Below are positions 57,235-64,000 of a DNA stretch of 64,000 nucleotides, piece by piece; the stretch's first letter is position 1, and the number at the start of each line of letters is the position of its first letter. The notes beneath the pieces were generated by a model that was not told the DNA's origin, made no database searches, and was given only the letters and a program-made list of their open reading frames with translations. The stretch is from Porphyromonas sp. COT-239 OH1446 (GTDB taxonomy: Bacteria > Bacteroidota > Bacteroidia > Bacteroidales > Porphyromonadaceae). A program made the position numbers and the translations under genes. Location: positions 64,759-128,758 of the forward strand of contig NZ_JRAO01000010.1 in NCBI RefSeq assembly GCF_000768875.1, written 5' to 3'.

Positions 57235-59847
57235 TTAATAAGAATAATAAGGAGAAAGGATCCAATCTCTATTAGCCCTAAACCATGACAGTATCCTTCG
57301 GATCTCGGCATTTGTTTTTCCATTCCATGAATCGTTGCTAACATTAGAAGAAATAGTCATTAGTGCATCTGTCATAACATTAGGATTTTCTAGAGCAGTA
57401 CGCTCCCATCCCTGGAGGGTTGCCTGAATATTTGCTTCACTCATGCCACTCCCTCCGAATAACATCTCGATTTGGGCATTGTTAGGGAAGACCCAGCGTC
57501 CCAAATTCCTATTGAAAGCACTAGCAAAACGAAACATTCCGACCATTCTTTTAAGTTTAGAAACATTCCAACCGCTTATATCTCGATTGAAAGCTACAGC
57601 ACTCTCAAACATCGAATCAGCATTTTGTAGGCTAGATGTGTCCCATGCAGATATATCTCCATTAAATGCTCTTGCAGAGTTAAACATGGAACCCGCAAAC
57701 CTAACATTTTTAAACTTCTCCCCCCATAGAAGATCTTGATTGAAGCGAGTGGCCGACTTAAACATGCTGCTCATTTCGATTACATTGGAAATATTCCAAG
57801 CAGTTAAATTCTGATTGAAATTTGTTGCTTCCTCAAACATATAAGACATATATGTTACATTAGAGACATTCCAACCAGATATATCAGCATTGAAAGATGT
57901 TGCTCCCGAAAACATAGAAGCCATAGTTGTTACATTAGAGACATTCCAACCAGATATATTAGTATTGAAAGATGTTGCTCCCTTAAACATAGAAGACATA
58001 TCTGTTACATTAGAGACATTCCAACCAAATATATCAGCATTGAAAGATGTTGCTCCCTCAAACATAGAAGACATATTTTTTACATTAGAGACATTCCAAC
58101 TAGATATATTAGTATTGAAAGATGTTGCTCCCTGAAACATATTTTTCATCGAGACAACCGAAGACATATCCCATTCGTTGATATTCGGAGTACCAGTGAA
58201 ACGCTCAGCCCCAGCAAACATCGCATCTGCACACTTAAGATGTTTGAAATTAGGTTTGTCTTTCGCTGTTACTTCAAGCTCGGTTGCACGGACGAAACAA
58301 AGGGGACAAACCTTCTCTGAATCACTATAAATATGCCCTCCTGTTCCCCACTCATTGGAAGTACCCCAAAGAGTAACCTTCTTAATATCAGGATTTAAGG
58401 ATCCATAAGAACTATAATCCGTCCAGTCAACCAAAGAAAAATAGCTCAGATTCTTCATCCAAATATCATAATCAGTATTGGCATCAAGCCCCGTAAGCTC
58501 CACCTTCTGAGGTTGAATTCGTTCGTCCCACTCACTCAATTTAGGCTCGTTAATCCTAAAAGGAGTCCAGGCACTAGAGGGGGAGTTGGACTTTCGGTAG
58601 TAGAACTTTGCCTTGTGCGTGCTGGCAATCTTTTCGTTATTACGGTTGTGGATACCAGCTGCGTAAAAAATGATTTTACCATCCGATCCTGTATTCCATT
58701 TCGTTTGGAAATACTTAGCCTTGTCTAGGGGAGCTTCCTCGATCTCGAAGTCTATGAATACCATCTTACCCTTACTCACCATGGGCTTCTTTTTCAGGTC
58801 ATAGGAGCGGACCTTGGGAGAAGCCCCTCCATCTTTCCTATAAGTAGCTTTAAAGTTGTAAGTGGGCTGCGTGGTCTCGATGGGAAGAGCCATCGTTATC
58901 GCACGGACATATCGTGAGGATGCCCCCTGGAAGACGTTCTGAAAGTCTTTCTTCAAAGCCTTAGAACTAGGAAGTACCCTGCAAACCGATCTAGGGGTGG
59001 TATTATCTATCCCCTTCATCGAAATCTTCGCTGAATGAGTGAACCCACCTGTTTCGAGCTGAACATGCTTGTAAGGAGCACTGCCTCCCATGTTTTCGGG
59101 GTCAGCAAATTCGATAACCAAAACAGTGCTCAGAAGCTCGAAGCGCAGATTGGTTTTGGGTGGGTTCGCGGAAGTCCTAGGCCCTACATGATCCTTAAGA
59201 TCGATCGGAGGCAAAACGAATACTAGGTTCGAGAAGTTATCAGTTCTTTTCTCATCATTCTTGAGTACGGAAAACTCTTTCGTCAAGTTAAGATCAAATG
59301 TTCCATCCTGCTCAAAGCTTGCGGGAATCGTATGGGCACTGTCTATTACCATCACTGAGACCTTAAACTCACTCAACACCCTTCCCTGGGGAATATTTAT
59401 ATTACTCTTAATAAATACCTTCGGAGCTTTTCCTGACCTTGGGGTTATATCGTACTCCTCTGGGCGCAGATGCTTAAACTTCTCCCAAACACCACCTGTA
59501 GGGCTAGGCTTATGATTGGCGTTAGAGATGGCTACGAGGATATGGGGTCTTTTGTTCTGTTCATGCCAGTCGCATCTAGACCAATCTCGCTCAGGCAGGT
59601 ACGAGGGATTATTGGGGGAGTGCCCCTCAAGACCTACACCAACCCTCGTTTCTTGCTCATCCTCCAGGGGTAAGGAAAGGCTTAGAGGGAGCCTAGCATC
59701 CCTCTTGAGGGGGGTTTTGCTCTTGATTAGCTCCTCTATATCCACATTGAGAGGCTCTGTTTTGTCTTTGCAAGCAGAGAGAGCAAGCAAACCAACGAAC
59801 AAATACAGGACATAACGTACTCGACATCGTATCAACGATATATTCAT
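57235..59847 (-). CDS. Fimbrillin/BspA-like repeat surface lipoprotein
   Basis: An 870-residue lipoprotein from the ATG at 59847 (MNISLIRCRVRYVLYLFVGLL, lipid Cys in LALSAC); a TTG upstream is less likely. Residues about 30-390 resemble the Bacteroidota fimbrillin-like fold (SKGKMVFIDFEIEE). A middle Fn3-like part follows, then about ten 25-residue units of BspA/DUF285 type (MSSMFKGATSFNTNISGWNV) from about residue 560 to 810. Such repeats are thought to mediate adhesion. The DNA is richer in A and T than the housekeeping genes. A small acidic peptide gene lies 39 bases upstream on the same strand and probably shares the transcript. Confidence 0.82.
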   Translation of the reverse strand: MNISLIRCRVRYVLYLFVGLLALSACKDKTEPLNVDIEELIKSKTPLKRDARLPLSLSLPLEDEQETRVGVGLEGHSPNNPSYLPERDWSRCDWHEQNKRPHILVAISNANHKPSPTGGVWEKFKHLRPEEYDITPRSGKAPKVFIKSNINIPQGRVLSEFKVSVMVIDSAHTIPASFEQDGTFDLNLTKEFSVLKNDEKRTDNFSNLVFVLPPIDLKDHVGPRTSANPPKTNLRFELLSTVLVIEFADPENMGGSAPYKHVQLETGGFTHSAKISMKGIDNTTPRSVCRVLPSSKALKKDFQNVFQGASSRYVRAITMALPIETTQPTYNFKATYRKDGGASPKVRSYDLKKKPMVSKGKMVFIDFEIEEAPLDKAKYFQTKWNTGSDGKIIFYAAGIHNRNNEKIASTHKAKFYYRKSNSPSSAWTPFRINEPKLSEWDERIQPQKVELTGLDANTDYDIWMKNLSYFSLVDWTDYSSYGSLNPDIKKVTLWGTSNEWGTGGHIYSDSEKVCPLCFVRATELEVTAKDKPNFKHLKCADAMFAGAERFTGTPNINEWDMSSVVSMKNMFQGATSFNTNISSWNVSNVKNMSSMFEGATSFNADIFGWNVSNVTDMSSMFKGATSFNTNISGWNVSNVTTMASMFSGATSFNADISGWNVSNVTYMSYMFEEATNFNQNLTAWNISNVIEMSSMFKSATRFNQDLLWGEKFKNVRFAGSMFNSARAFNGDISAWDTSSLQNADSMFESAVAFNRDISGWNVSKLKRMVGMFRFASAFNRNLGRWVFPNNAQIEMLFGGSGMSEANIQATLQGWERTALENPNVMTDALMTISSNVSNDSWNGKTNAEIRRILSWFRANRDWILSPYYSY
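57838..58135 (-). repeat. 75-base tandem repeats inside the BspA-like gene
   Basis: Four consecutive 75-base units are nearly identical at the DNA level (each contains ACATTCCAACCAGATATAT or a one-to-two-base variant and GCATTGAAAGATGTTGCTCC or GTATTGAAAG...). They encode the 25-residue motif. Units outside this core have diverged, so this part has been copied recently. Confidence 0.85.
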
Positions 59848-59886
59848 GTCTTTCTTTTCTAAGTTATTATACAATTCTACAGAGAG

Positions 59887-60072
59887 CTATAGATCATCAT
59901 CCAGTGAACCACCAGCCTCAAAATCTCCAAACTCAGTTCCCCCATCATCTATGATCAAGTCTCCCCCAAAGGAAAAGTTTGTCAAGACGTTCATAGGAGA
60001 TCCTAGTTCTATCACCTCAACTTTGGGTGCTTCATAGTCGTTTCTTCTCATTTCAAATGCTTTTCTATCCAT
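59887..60072 (-). CDS. Small acidic peptide of unknown function
   Basis: A 61-residue protein. The N-terminal part is MDRKAFEMRRNDYEAPKVEV followed by IELGSPMNVLTN; the C-terminal half is Gly/Asp-rich (GGDLIIDDGGTEFGDFEAGG, then SLDDDL). The YEAPKVEVIEL block followed by a small Gly/Asp tail is a pattern common in short Bacteroidales proteins encoded near surface lipoproteins; their role is unknown. It lacks a signal peptide. The second Met (60051) is an alternative start. It lies 39 bases before the BspA-like gene. Confidence 0.65.
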   Translation of the reverse strand: MDRKAFEMRRNDYEAPKVEVIELGSPMNVLTNFSFGGDLIIDDGGTEFGDFEAGGSLDDDL

Positions 60073-60197
60073 TTTTGTACGATTTTATGTTGTTATACTC
60101 ATGTATTCCATAGGGATATGCAACACTGGGCGACACCGATTAAGGCATCGCCGAATAAGAATCCTTATGCAAGGTCTACGATTTAATACTATTTTAC

Positions 60198-60425
60198 ATG
60201 GGGGGGGGGGGGGGGGGCAAGGGGGGGGGGGGTAAATTGGGAAACAAAAAATTCTGTGATAGAGCCAATTACAGCTCTATCTCCATTTCCTCTAAACAGA
60301 GTTTGAGGGCAGCTGGTATTCGCAGAATTGTGTTGCAAGGCTTACACCCGTTATCCAATTTAGTTGAGAATTTAATTCCTCGCCGCAAATTTAGATTATT
60401 TTCTCCAGGCAAACAAATCTTGTAA
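60198..60425 (+). other. Possible small frame opening in the poly-G tract
   Basis: An ATG formed at the front of the G tract opens a 75-codon frame: a poly-Gly start, then KLGNKKFCDRANYSSISISS and a basic second half (GIRRIVLQGLHPLSNLVENL, IPRRKFRLFSPGKQIL). The frame depends on the exact number of G. I do not recognise the product, and nothing else supports coding. The region could equally be an untranslated control region. Confidence 0.2.
60200..60232 (+). repeat. Extreme poly-G tract
   Basis: Eighteen G (60200-60217), CAA, then twelve G (60221-60232). On the minus strand this is poly-C, 128 bases ahead of the small peptide start. Tracts this long normally vary in length between cells, and their length in an assembly may be uncertain. 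Confidence 0.9.
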
Positions 60426-60529
60426 CCTTTTCATTAAATAAATAATTACAGAACAGATTATATGATTTTAGATAGAAGATATCTGAGGAAGATTAAAATC
60501 ATCTGTTCAAGAGAGTGCAGGGATGTCCA

Positions 60530-60561
60530 TTTGGATTTGTCGTATTATCTACCTATCTTTG
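60530..60561 (+). promoter_or_regulatory. Promoter of tRNA-Lys
   Basis: TTTG at 60530-60533, 20 bases, then TATCTTTG at 60554-60561, about 45 bases ahead of the tRNA. It is as good a match as the tRNA-Gly promoter. Confidence 0.8.
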
Positions 60562-60605
60562 CACCGCCTTTCGAGGTGGGCCAAGCTTGTCTTGGCATTT
60601 AGGGA

Positions 60606-60681
60606 GAGTCGCTAGCTCAGTCGGTAGAGCACATCACTTTTAATGATGGGGTCTTGGGTTCGAGCCCCAAGCGACTCACCA
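60606..60681 (+). tRNA. tRNA-Lys (anticodon TTT)
   Basis: A 76-base cloverleaf with encoded CCA: acceptor GAGTCGC/GCGACTC, D-arm TAGCTCAGTCGGTAGAGC, anticodon loop CTTTTAA on a CATCA/TGATG stem, and T-arm GGTTCGAGCCC. It is the only tRNA in the window with an encoded CCA. Confidence 0.97.
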
Positions 60682-60683
60682 GT

Positions 60684-60729
60684 AGTACAAAGGGGGATGC
60701 CTTAAGGCATCCCCCTTTGTACTTTTTTG
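60684..60729 (+). terminator. Terminator of tRNA-Lys
   Basis: An 18-bp perfect stem AGTACAAAGGGGGATGCC / GGCATCCCCCTTTGTACT around TTAA is followed by a run of T. Confidence 0.95.
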
Positions 60730-60881
60730 CCCTCTAAGACCAACAGAGGCACCCTCCTAAGCCAAAGAGAGAGGTAATCCCCTACCCCACTGATGAAGCA
60801 CCTAAGACACAGTAAGGACTAGATCCAAGAGGTGAGTAAATAAAAATGCAGACGCAGTGCCGTAAGACAATCAGGATTGTC

Positions 60882-60889
60882 TATCTTTG
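60882..60889 (+). promoter_or_regulatory. Isolated -7 box ahead of the aminotransferase remnant
   Basis: TATCTTTG matches the -7 consensus. No TTTG lies 19-21 bases upstream. It could drive the TetR gene at 61221 through the gene remnant. The stretch 60730-60880 shows nothing else. Confidence 0.35.
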
Positions 60890-60929
60890 CGGCATAACGT
60901 CCAGCATATCGTTGGACGAACAACAGTGA

Positions 60930-61202
60930 ATATTAGAGAAAGCTCAGTATGCGAAGAAGAAATTACGAGAAACCGGGTTATCTACTACCGAATCTTCCTC
61001 CTCAATTATAGGGATACTCACCCCAAGTTATGATGAGGCAGATTTGTGGGCAAAACGCTTGCTTCAGCACGATATTTATATCGTCCCTATCGGCTATCCA
61101 GACACCTCGAAATGTGATCCTCGGTTACGCTTAGCTCTGTCTAGTTTACATTCATACAGCGATATAGATCTTCTCATTTCCAAACTATTCATAGTATCCT
61201 AA
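60930..61202 (+). pseudogene. C-terminal remnant of a PLP-dependent alpha-oxoamine synthase-like gene
   Basis: A 90-codon frame without a start codon, open from a TGA at 60927 to a TAA at 61200. It reads EKAQYAKKKLRETGLSTTES, then LLQHDIYIVPIGYPDTSKCD and PRLRLALSSLHSYSDIDLLI. This is the typical C-terminal end of the family of 8-amino-7-oxononanoate synthase, glycine C-acetyltransferase and serine palmitoyltransferase (short-distance RLRxxLSxxHxxxDIDxLI). The catalytic lysine and the other 300 residues are gone, so it cannot be active. It lies between tRNA-Lys and a TetR gene, consistent with a past insertion or deletion at the tRNA. Confidence 0.7.
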
Positions 61203-61220
61203 AAAGACTACAGATATAAT

Positions 61221-61817
61221 ATGCCTAGGAAGAGACGCTCCTCTGCCGAAATTGCTCTGCTCATTGATAAGGCAACGGAAGAGATTGTAAGAGAAAAGGG
61301 ATTTAGCAGACTTTCTATTCAGGAGGTTTGTGAACGAGCAGAGATAGAACCAGCACTATTCTACAGACGTTATCCCGAGGGATTTGCGTTTTATGTCGAG
61401 AAGTTCATCCGAGATCATGACTTTTGGTTGTCGTACTACAAAAAATTCCCTATCCAGAAGCTAAACAAGACACCAGAAGATTTGACGCAGATTTTGCTCT
61501 CTTTGTGGAGACAAATTTCAGAAGACAGATTACTAGACTCTCTACTTCGCCTCGAGCTCCAAGACACCCCCTTAGAGGCCGCTGTCGAAGTAGCAAAAGC
61601 GAGAGAAAATCAAACAGAAAATTTGGTCGCTTTCTATTCTAAAGGATCTGAATCTCCGAATATGCTGAGGGTACAATTATCCATCCTTACAGCAGGGATA
61701 CAGTACCTAGCTCTGCATAGAGGTGTATCTACTTTCTGTGGCATAGATTTTACAAATATCTCCGAACAAGAGATCCAAACAGCCCTCACACAGCTATTGA
61801 AGGGAGTCCTAAAATAG
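61221..61817 (+). CDS. TetR/AcrR-family transcriptional regulator
   Basis: A 198-residue regulator with an N-terminal helix-turn-helix (LIDKATEEIVREKGFSRLSI, QEVCERAEIEPALFYRRYPE, residues about 12-55) and a helical ligand domain. It starts 18 bases after the aminotransferase remnant and ends 66 bases before an outer-membrane receptor gene on the same strand, so control of that receptor is likely. It is not closely similar to the TetR at 24.2 kb beyond the fold. A+T-rich codons suggest the accessory region. Confidence 0.85.
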   Translation: MPRKRRSSAEIALLIDKATEEIVREKGFSRLSIQEVCERAEIEPALFYRRYPEGFAFYVEKFIRDHDFWLSYYKKFPIQKLNKTPEDLTQILLSLWRQISEDRLLDSLLRLELQDTPLEAAVEVAKARENQTENLVAFYSKGSESPNMLRVQLSILTAGIQYLALHRGVSTFCGIDFTNISEQEIQTALTQLLKGVLK

Positions 61818-61883
61818 CGAAATAGAGCCACACACAGGATCAATAGAAATCGAAGAAACAGAATAATAGACAGGAAATACTCA

Positions 61884-64000
61884 ATGATTAGAATTATGCA
61901 GTCCTATTCATTATCATCAAACCGCATGTTTGTCTCTAGGAGACTCTTATTCATCATTGCCCTTTTAACTCTTACAAATAGTCTAGATGCTCAAAATCGG
62001 GCTATTAAGGGTAGAGTTTTTTCTAAAGCAGACAAAGCTCCTATTGCTGCTGCCTCCATCGTCATTCGGACATTAGATTCTGTCGCTATCGCTGTTACCC
62101 TCTCTGACGAGAGAGGAGAGTTTCAGATCACATTGCCCCCTGGCGAGGACTCTTTGCTCTTACAAGCTCATCATCTCAACTACGAGGATTATTTCTCCAA
62201 AGTTAAGCGTTCGGAGATCGGAGACATCTACATGAAGGCGATCACACGAGAGCTCGCCGAGCTAGTCATTAAGGCACATCGTCCTATGGTCAGGGGACGA
62301 GATGGAGCCCTATTGTACGATGCAAGAACCCTACTAGAGCGCAGCTCTGCTCTAGATGCCTATGCGATACTATCGAGGACACCAGGCATAACGCAACAGG
62401 GCCAAGATCTAGTTCTTGTAGGCAGCCCACGCTATACGATAGCAATCAACGGGCAGATACCGCCAATGCCTCAAGGGCAATTGAAGCAGCTCCTTCAGAG
62501 CATGCCTGCATCTCAAATTGCGTCTGTGGAAGTTTTCTATAATGCGCCCCCACAATATCATGTTCATGGAGCAGTAATCAATATCATCCTAAAAAAGAAA
62601 GAGGAACGAAGCAACCTTTTGCAGGGTGAGGTATATACAACCCTACAGCACAACAAGTACCTCAACCTTAAATCAGGCATAAATCTAAACTACTCGAGAG
62701 ACAAACTATCCCTATCTCTTATGTATGCATACGACGATCGTAAACAACTGCTGGACAATAGACTATTATCTCACCACTCCGTTGGTTCGTCTGTATTTGA
62801 CTTCGAACAGTCCTCCAAACAGAAGGTACTACGACATGCTCATATCAGCTTCATCAACCTTGACTATAAGATTGGTTCAGGGAAACTTAGCGCAAGCTAC
62901 TCAGGCCAATACACCCCCTCTATCGAAAAACATCTAGAGATAAAGGGAACAAATGCAATAGGAAATAATCAGAAAAGAGAGGATGATACTATGCACAGCC
63001 TATCATTGAGTTATACGAATGCAAATGGCTTCCAAATTGGGGCATCTCTTTTGACTTATGTCTACGGTGGTAAGCAAGACTTCTCTATAATATCTCGAAA
63101 CAGAAATCATTCATTTATATCCCATTATGGTCAGAATCTAGAAACTTATAGGGCTTACATTGACAACACTCATGCGCTCCATTACGGTTGGCAAATAAGC
63201 TATGGTCTCAATACAAGTTACACGAACGAGCGAGACTTCCAAGCCTTTCAATCAGCTAAAACTCTTGAAACAAAGGATATCAAAGAAACACTAAGAGAGT
63301 GGATATCATCTGGTTATATCAAGGTTGGGAAGAAGTTTTCCGATAGTTTTAGTCTCTCTGCATCTTTAACGGGGGAATACAGCAACTTTTCCAAGGAAAA
63401 TAGTTTTATAATAATACCTAAAGCGGACATCTCATACATTCTCAATTCGAAGAATATTTTCCAGTTTTCACTTACCTCCGGCAAAGTATATCCATCTTAT
63501 TGGGAGAAGAGGCCTTATCTAACCTCAATAGATGGTTACCTAGAGGGTAGAGGCAATCCCTATTTGATGCCTTATAATGAATATACAGCTCGCCTAAATT
63601 ATATACTCCAGCAGAGGTATGTATTTTCTCTATATCACACCTATCAACCAAGGTATGCCGTCCAACAACTCTATCAGTCCCCAATCGAACCGAAGATGAT
63701 TGCCCAAACACAAAATTGGGACTTCAATCGAACTACTGGACTATTGTCTGTAATCCCCTTCTCCCTTGCCCCAAACTTGAAGTTTAACTACACGCTTAAC
63801 CTATTTGTATCTCACGTCAAGCATGATCACTTTCATGATATGTCTTTTGATCGAATGGCCCTAACAGCCTACAACGGACTTAGTGCCACACTCGCTATAT
63901 CTAAGAAACCCAATATTATGATGGACTTAGAAGGATATTACATTGTCAATCCGATACAGGGGATTTACAATTTGAGTAGCCCATTGGGGCTGGCGATTGG
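61884..64000 (+). CDS. Outer-membrane beta-barrel receptor with carboxypeptidase-regulatory-like domain (cut by window end)
   Basis: The frame is open for 705 codons to the window edge. The start ATG at 61884 follows AGGAAAT. A signal peptide (about 1-37, RRLLFIIALLTLTNSLDAQ) precedes a carboxypeptidase-regulatory-like repeat (about 40-115, IKGRVFSKADKAPIAAASIV). Next is a plug-like domain with DAYAILSRTPGITQQGQDLV and YTIAINGQIPPMP, then barrel strands including SLTSGKVYPSYWEKRPYLTS and EGRGNPYLMPYNEY. The plan is that of the outer membrane beta-barrel family related to TonB receptors. The substrate is unknown. It is probably controlled by the TetR gene upstream. Confidence 0.85.
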   Translation, partial: MIRIMQSYSLSSNRMFVSRRLLFIIALLTLTNSLDAQNRAIKGRVFSKADKAPIAAASIVIRTLDSVAIAVTLSDERGEFQITLPPGEDSLLLQAHHLNYEDYFSKVKRSEIGDIYMKAITRELAELVIKAHRPMVRGRDGALLYDARTLLERSSALDAYAILSRTPGITQQGQDLVLVGSPRYTIAINGQIPPMPQGQLKQLLQSMPASQIASVEVFYNAPPQYHVHGAVINIILKKKEERSNLLQGEVYTTLQHNKYLNLKSGINLNYSRDKLSLSLMYAYDDRKQLLDNRLLSHHSVGSSVFDFEQSSKQKVLRHAHISFINLDYKIGSGKLSASYSGQYTPSIEKHLEIKGTNAIGNNQKREDDTMHSLSLSYTNANGFQIGASLLTYVYGGKQDFSIISRNRNHSFISHYGQNLETYRAYIDNTHALHYGWQISYGLNTSYTNERDFQAFQSAKTLETKDIKETLREWISSGYIKVGKKFSDSFSLSASLTGEYSNFSKENSFIIIPKADISYILNSKNIFQFSLTSGKVYPSYWEKRPYLTSIDGYLEGRGNPYLMPYNEYTARLNYILQQRYVFSLYHTYQPRYAVQQLYQSPIEPKMIAQTQNWDFNRTTGLLSVIPFSLAPNLKFNYTLNLFVSHVKHDHFHDMSFDRMALTAYNGLSATLAISKKPNIMMDLEGYYIVNPIQGIYNLSSPLGLAI

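Overview
The window looks like chromosome from a Bacteroidota bacterium of the order Bacteroidales, most likely a Porphyromonas-type organism. The reasons are the Bacteroidota promoter signature (TTTG, about 20 bases, TAnnTTTG) seen upstream of several genes, the general lack of Shine-Dalgarno sites, the outer-membrane beta-barrel/TonB-type receptors, fimbrillin- and BspA-like lipoproteins, a long PurF, a group B type [FeFe] hydrogenase with HydE, and dense housekeeping genes of moderately high GC. The genus is an inference; no 16S rRNA gene is present.

Layout: (1) 1-10.9 kb holds envelope proteins: a 1936-residue alpha-2-macroglobulin-like protein on the minus strand, then a YfhO-type membrane protein and an OmpA-like/TPR lipoprotein on the plus strand. 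(2) 11-13.9 kb holds kdsB-dnaG (minus). (3) 14.6-22.2 kb is a six-gene plus-strand run thyA-folA-hisS-dxs-trkA-trkH, followed by two identical tRNA-Gly genes. (4) 22.6-27.1 kb (minus) holds an RluA-type pseudouridine synthase, a tetR-fabG pair and an outer-membrane receptor. (5) 27.8-33.4 kb (plus) holds pyrG, yidC and purF. (6) 33.8-38.8 kb (minus) holds the hydA-hydE hydrogenase pair and a DEAD-box helicase. (7) 39-40.9 kb is a divergent kdsD / M16 peptidase pair with interleaved promoters. (8) 41-45.6 kb is a minus-strand operon of a coiled-coil lipoprotein, yjjG-like phosphatase, recO, zwf and pgl. (9) 46.3-54.3 kb (plus) holds a phosphohexomutase, an RlmL-like methyltransferase, a DPP-IV-like peptidase, purD and a membrane protein. 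(10) 54.4-56.9 kb holds pepD divergent from a small membrane protein and a Skp/OmpH-like lipoprotein.

From about 57.2 kb to the end the character changes: base composition is visibly richer in A+T, and the content is accessory. It has a fimbrillin/BspA-like repeat lipoprotein with a small acidic peptide gene upstream, an extreme poly-G tract, tRNA-Lys, the decayed C-terminal end of a pyridoxal-phosphate acyltransferase, a TetR regulator and an outer-membrane receptor cut by the window edge. This looks like a variable surface-protein region next to a tRNA gene.

The most unusual feature is a family of six non-coding arrays of a degenerate 23-base unit (AAATAGGAT + CTCGATCGAG + four variable bases, in both orientations). 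Every array lies in an intergenic region where the coding strand switches (6.3, 14.2, 27.4, 33.6, 45.9 and 57.0 kb). A second unusual element is a tandem series of palindromes with about 24-base spacing upstream of the hydrogenase gene. Several gene pairs are closed by perfect 21-23 bp hairpins, some without a T-run.
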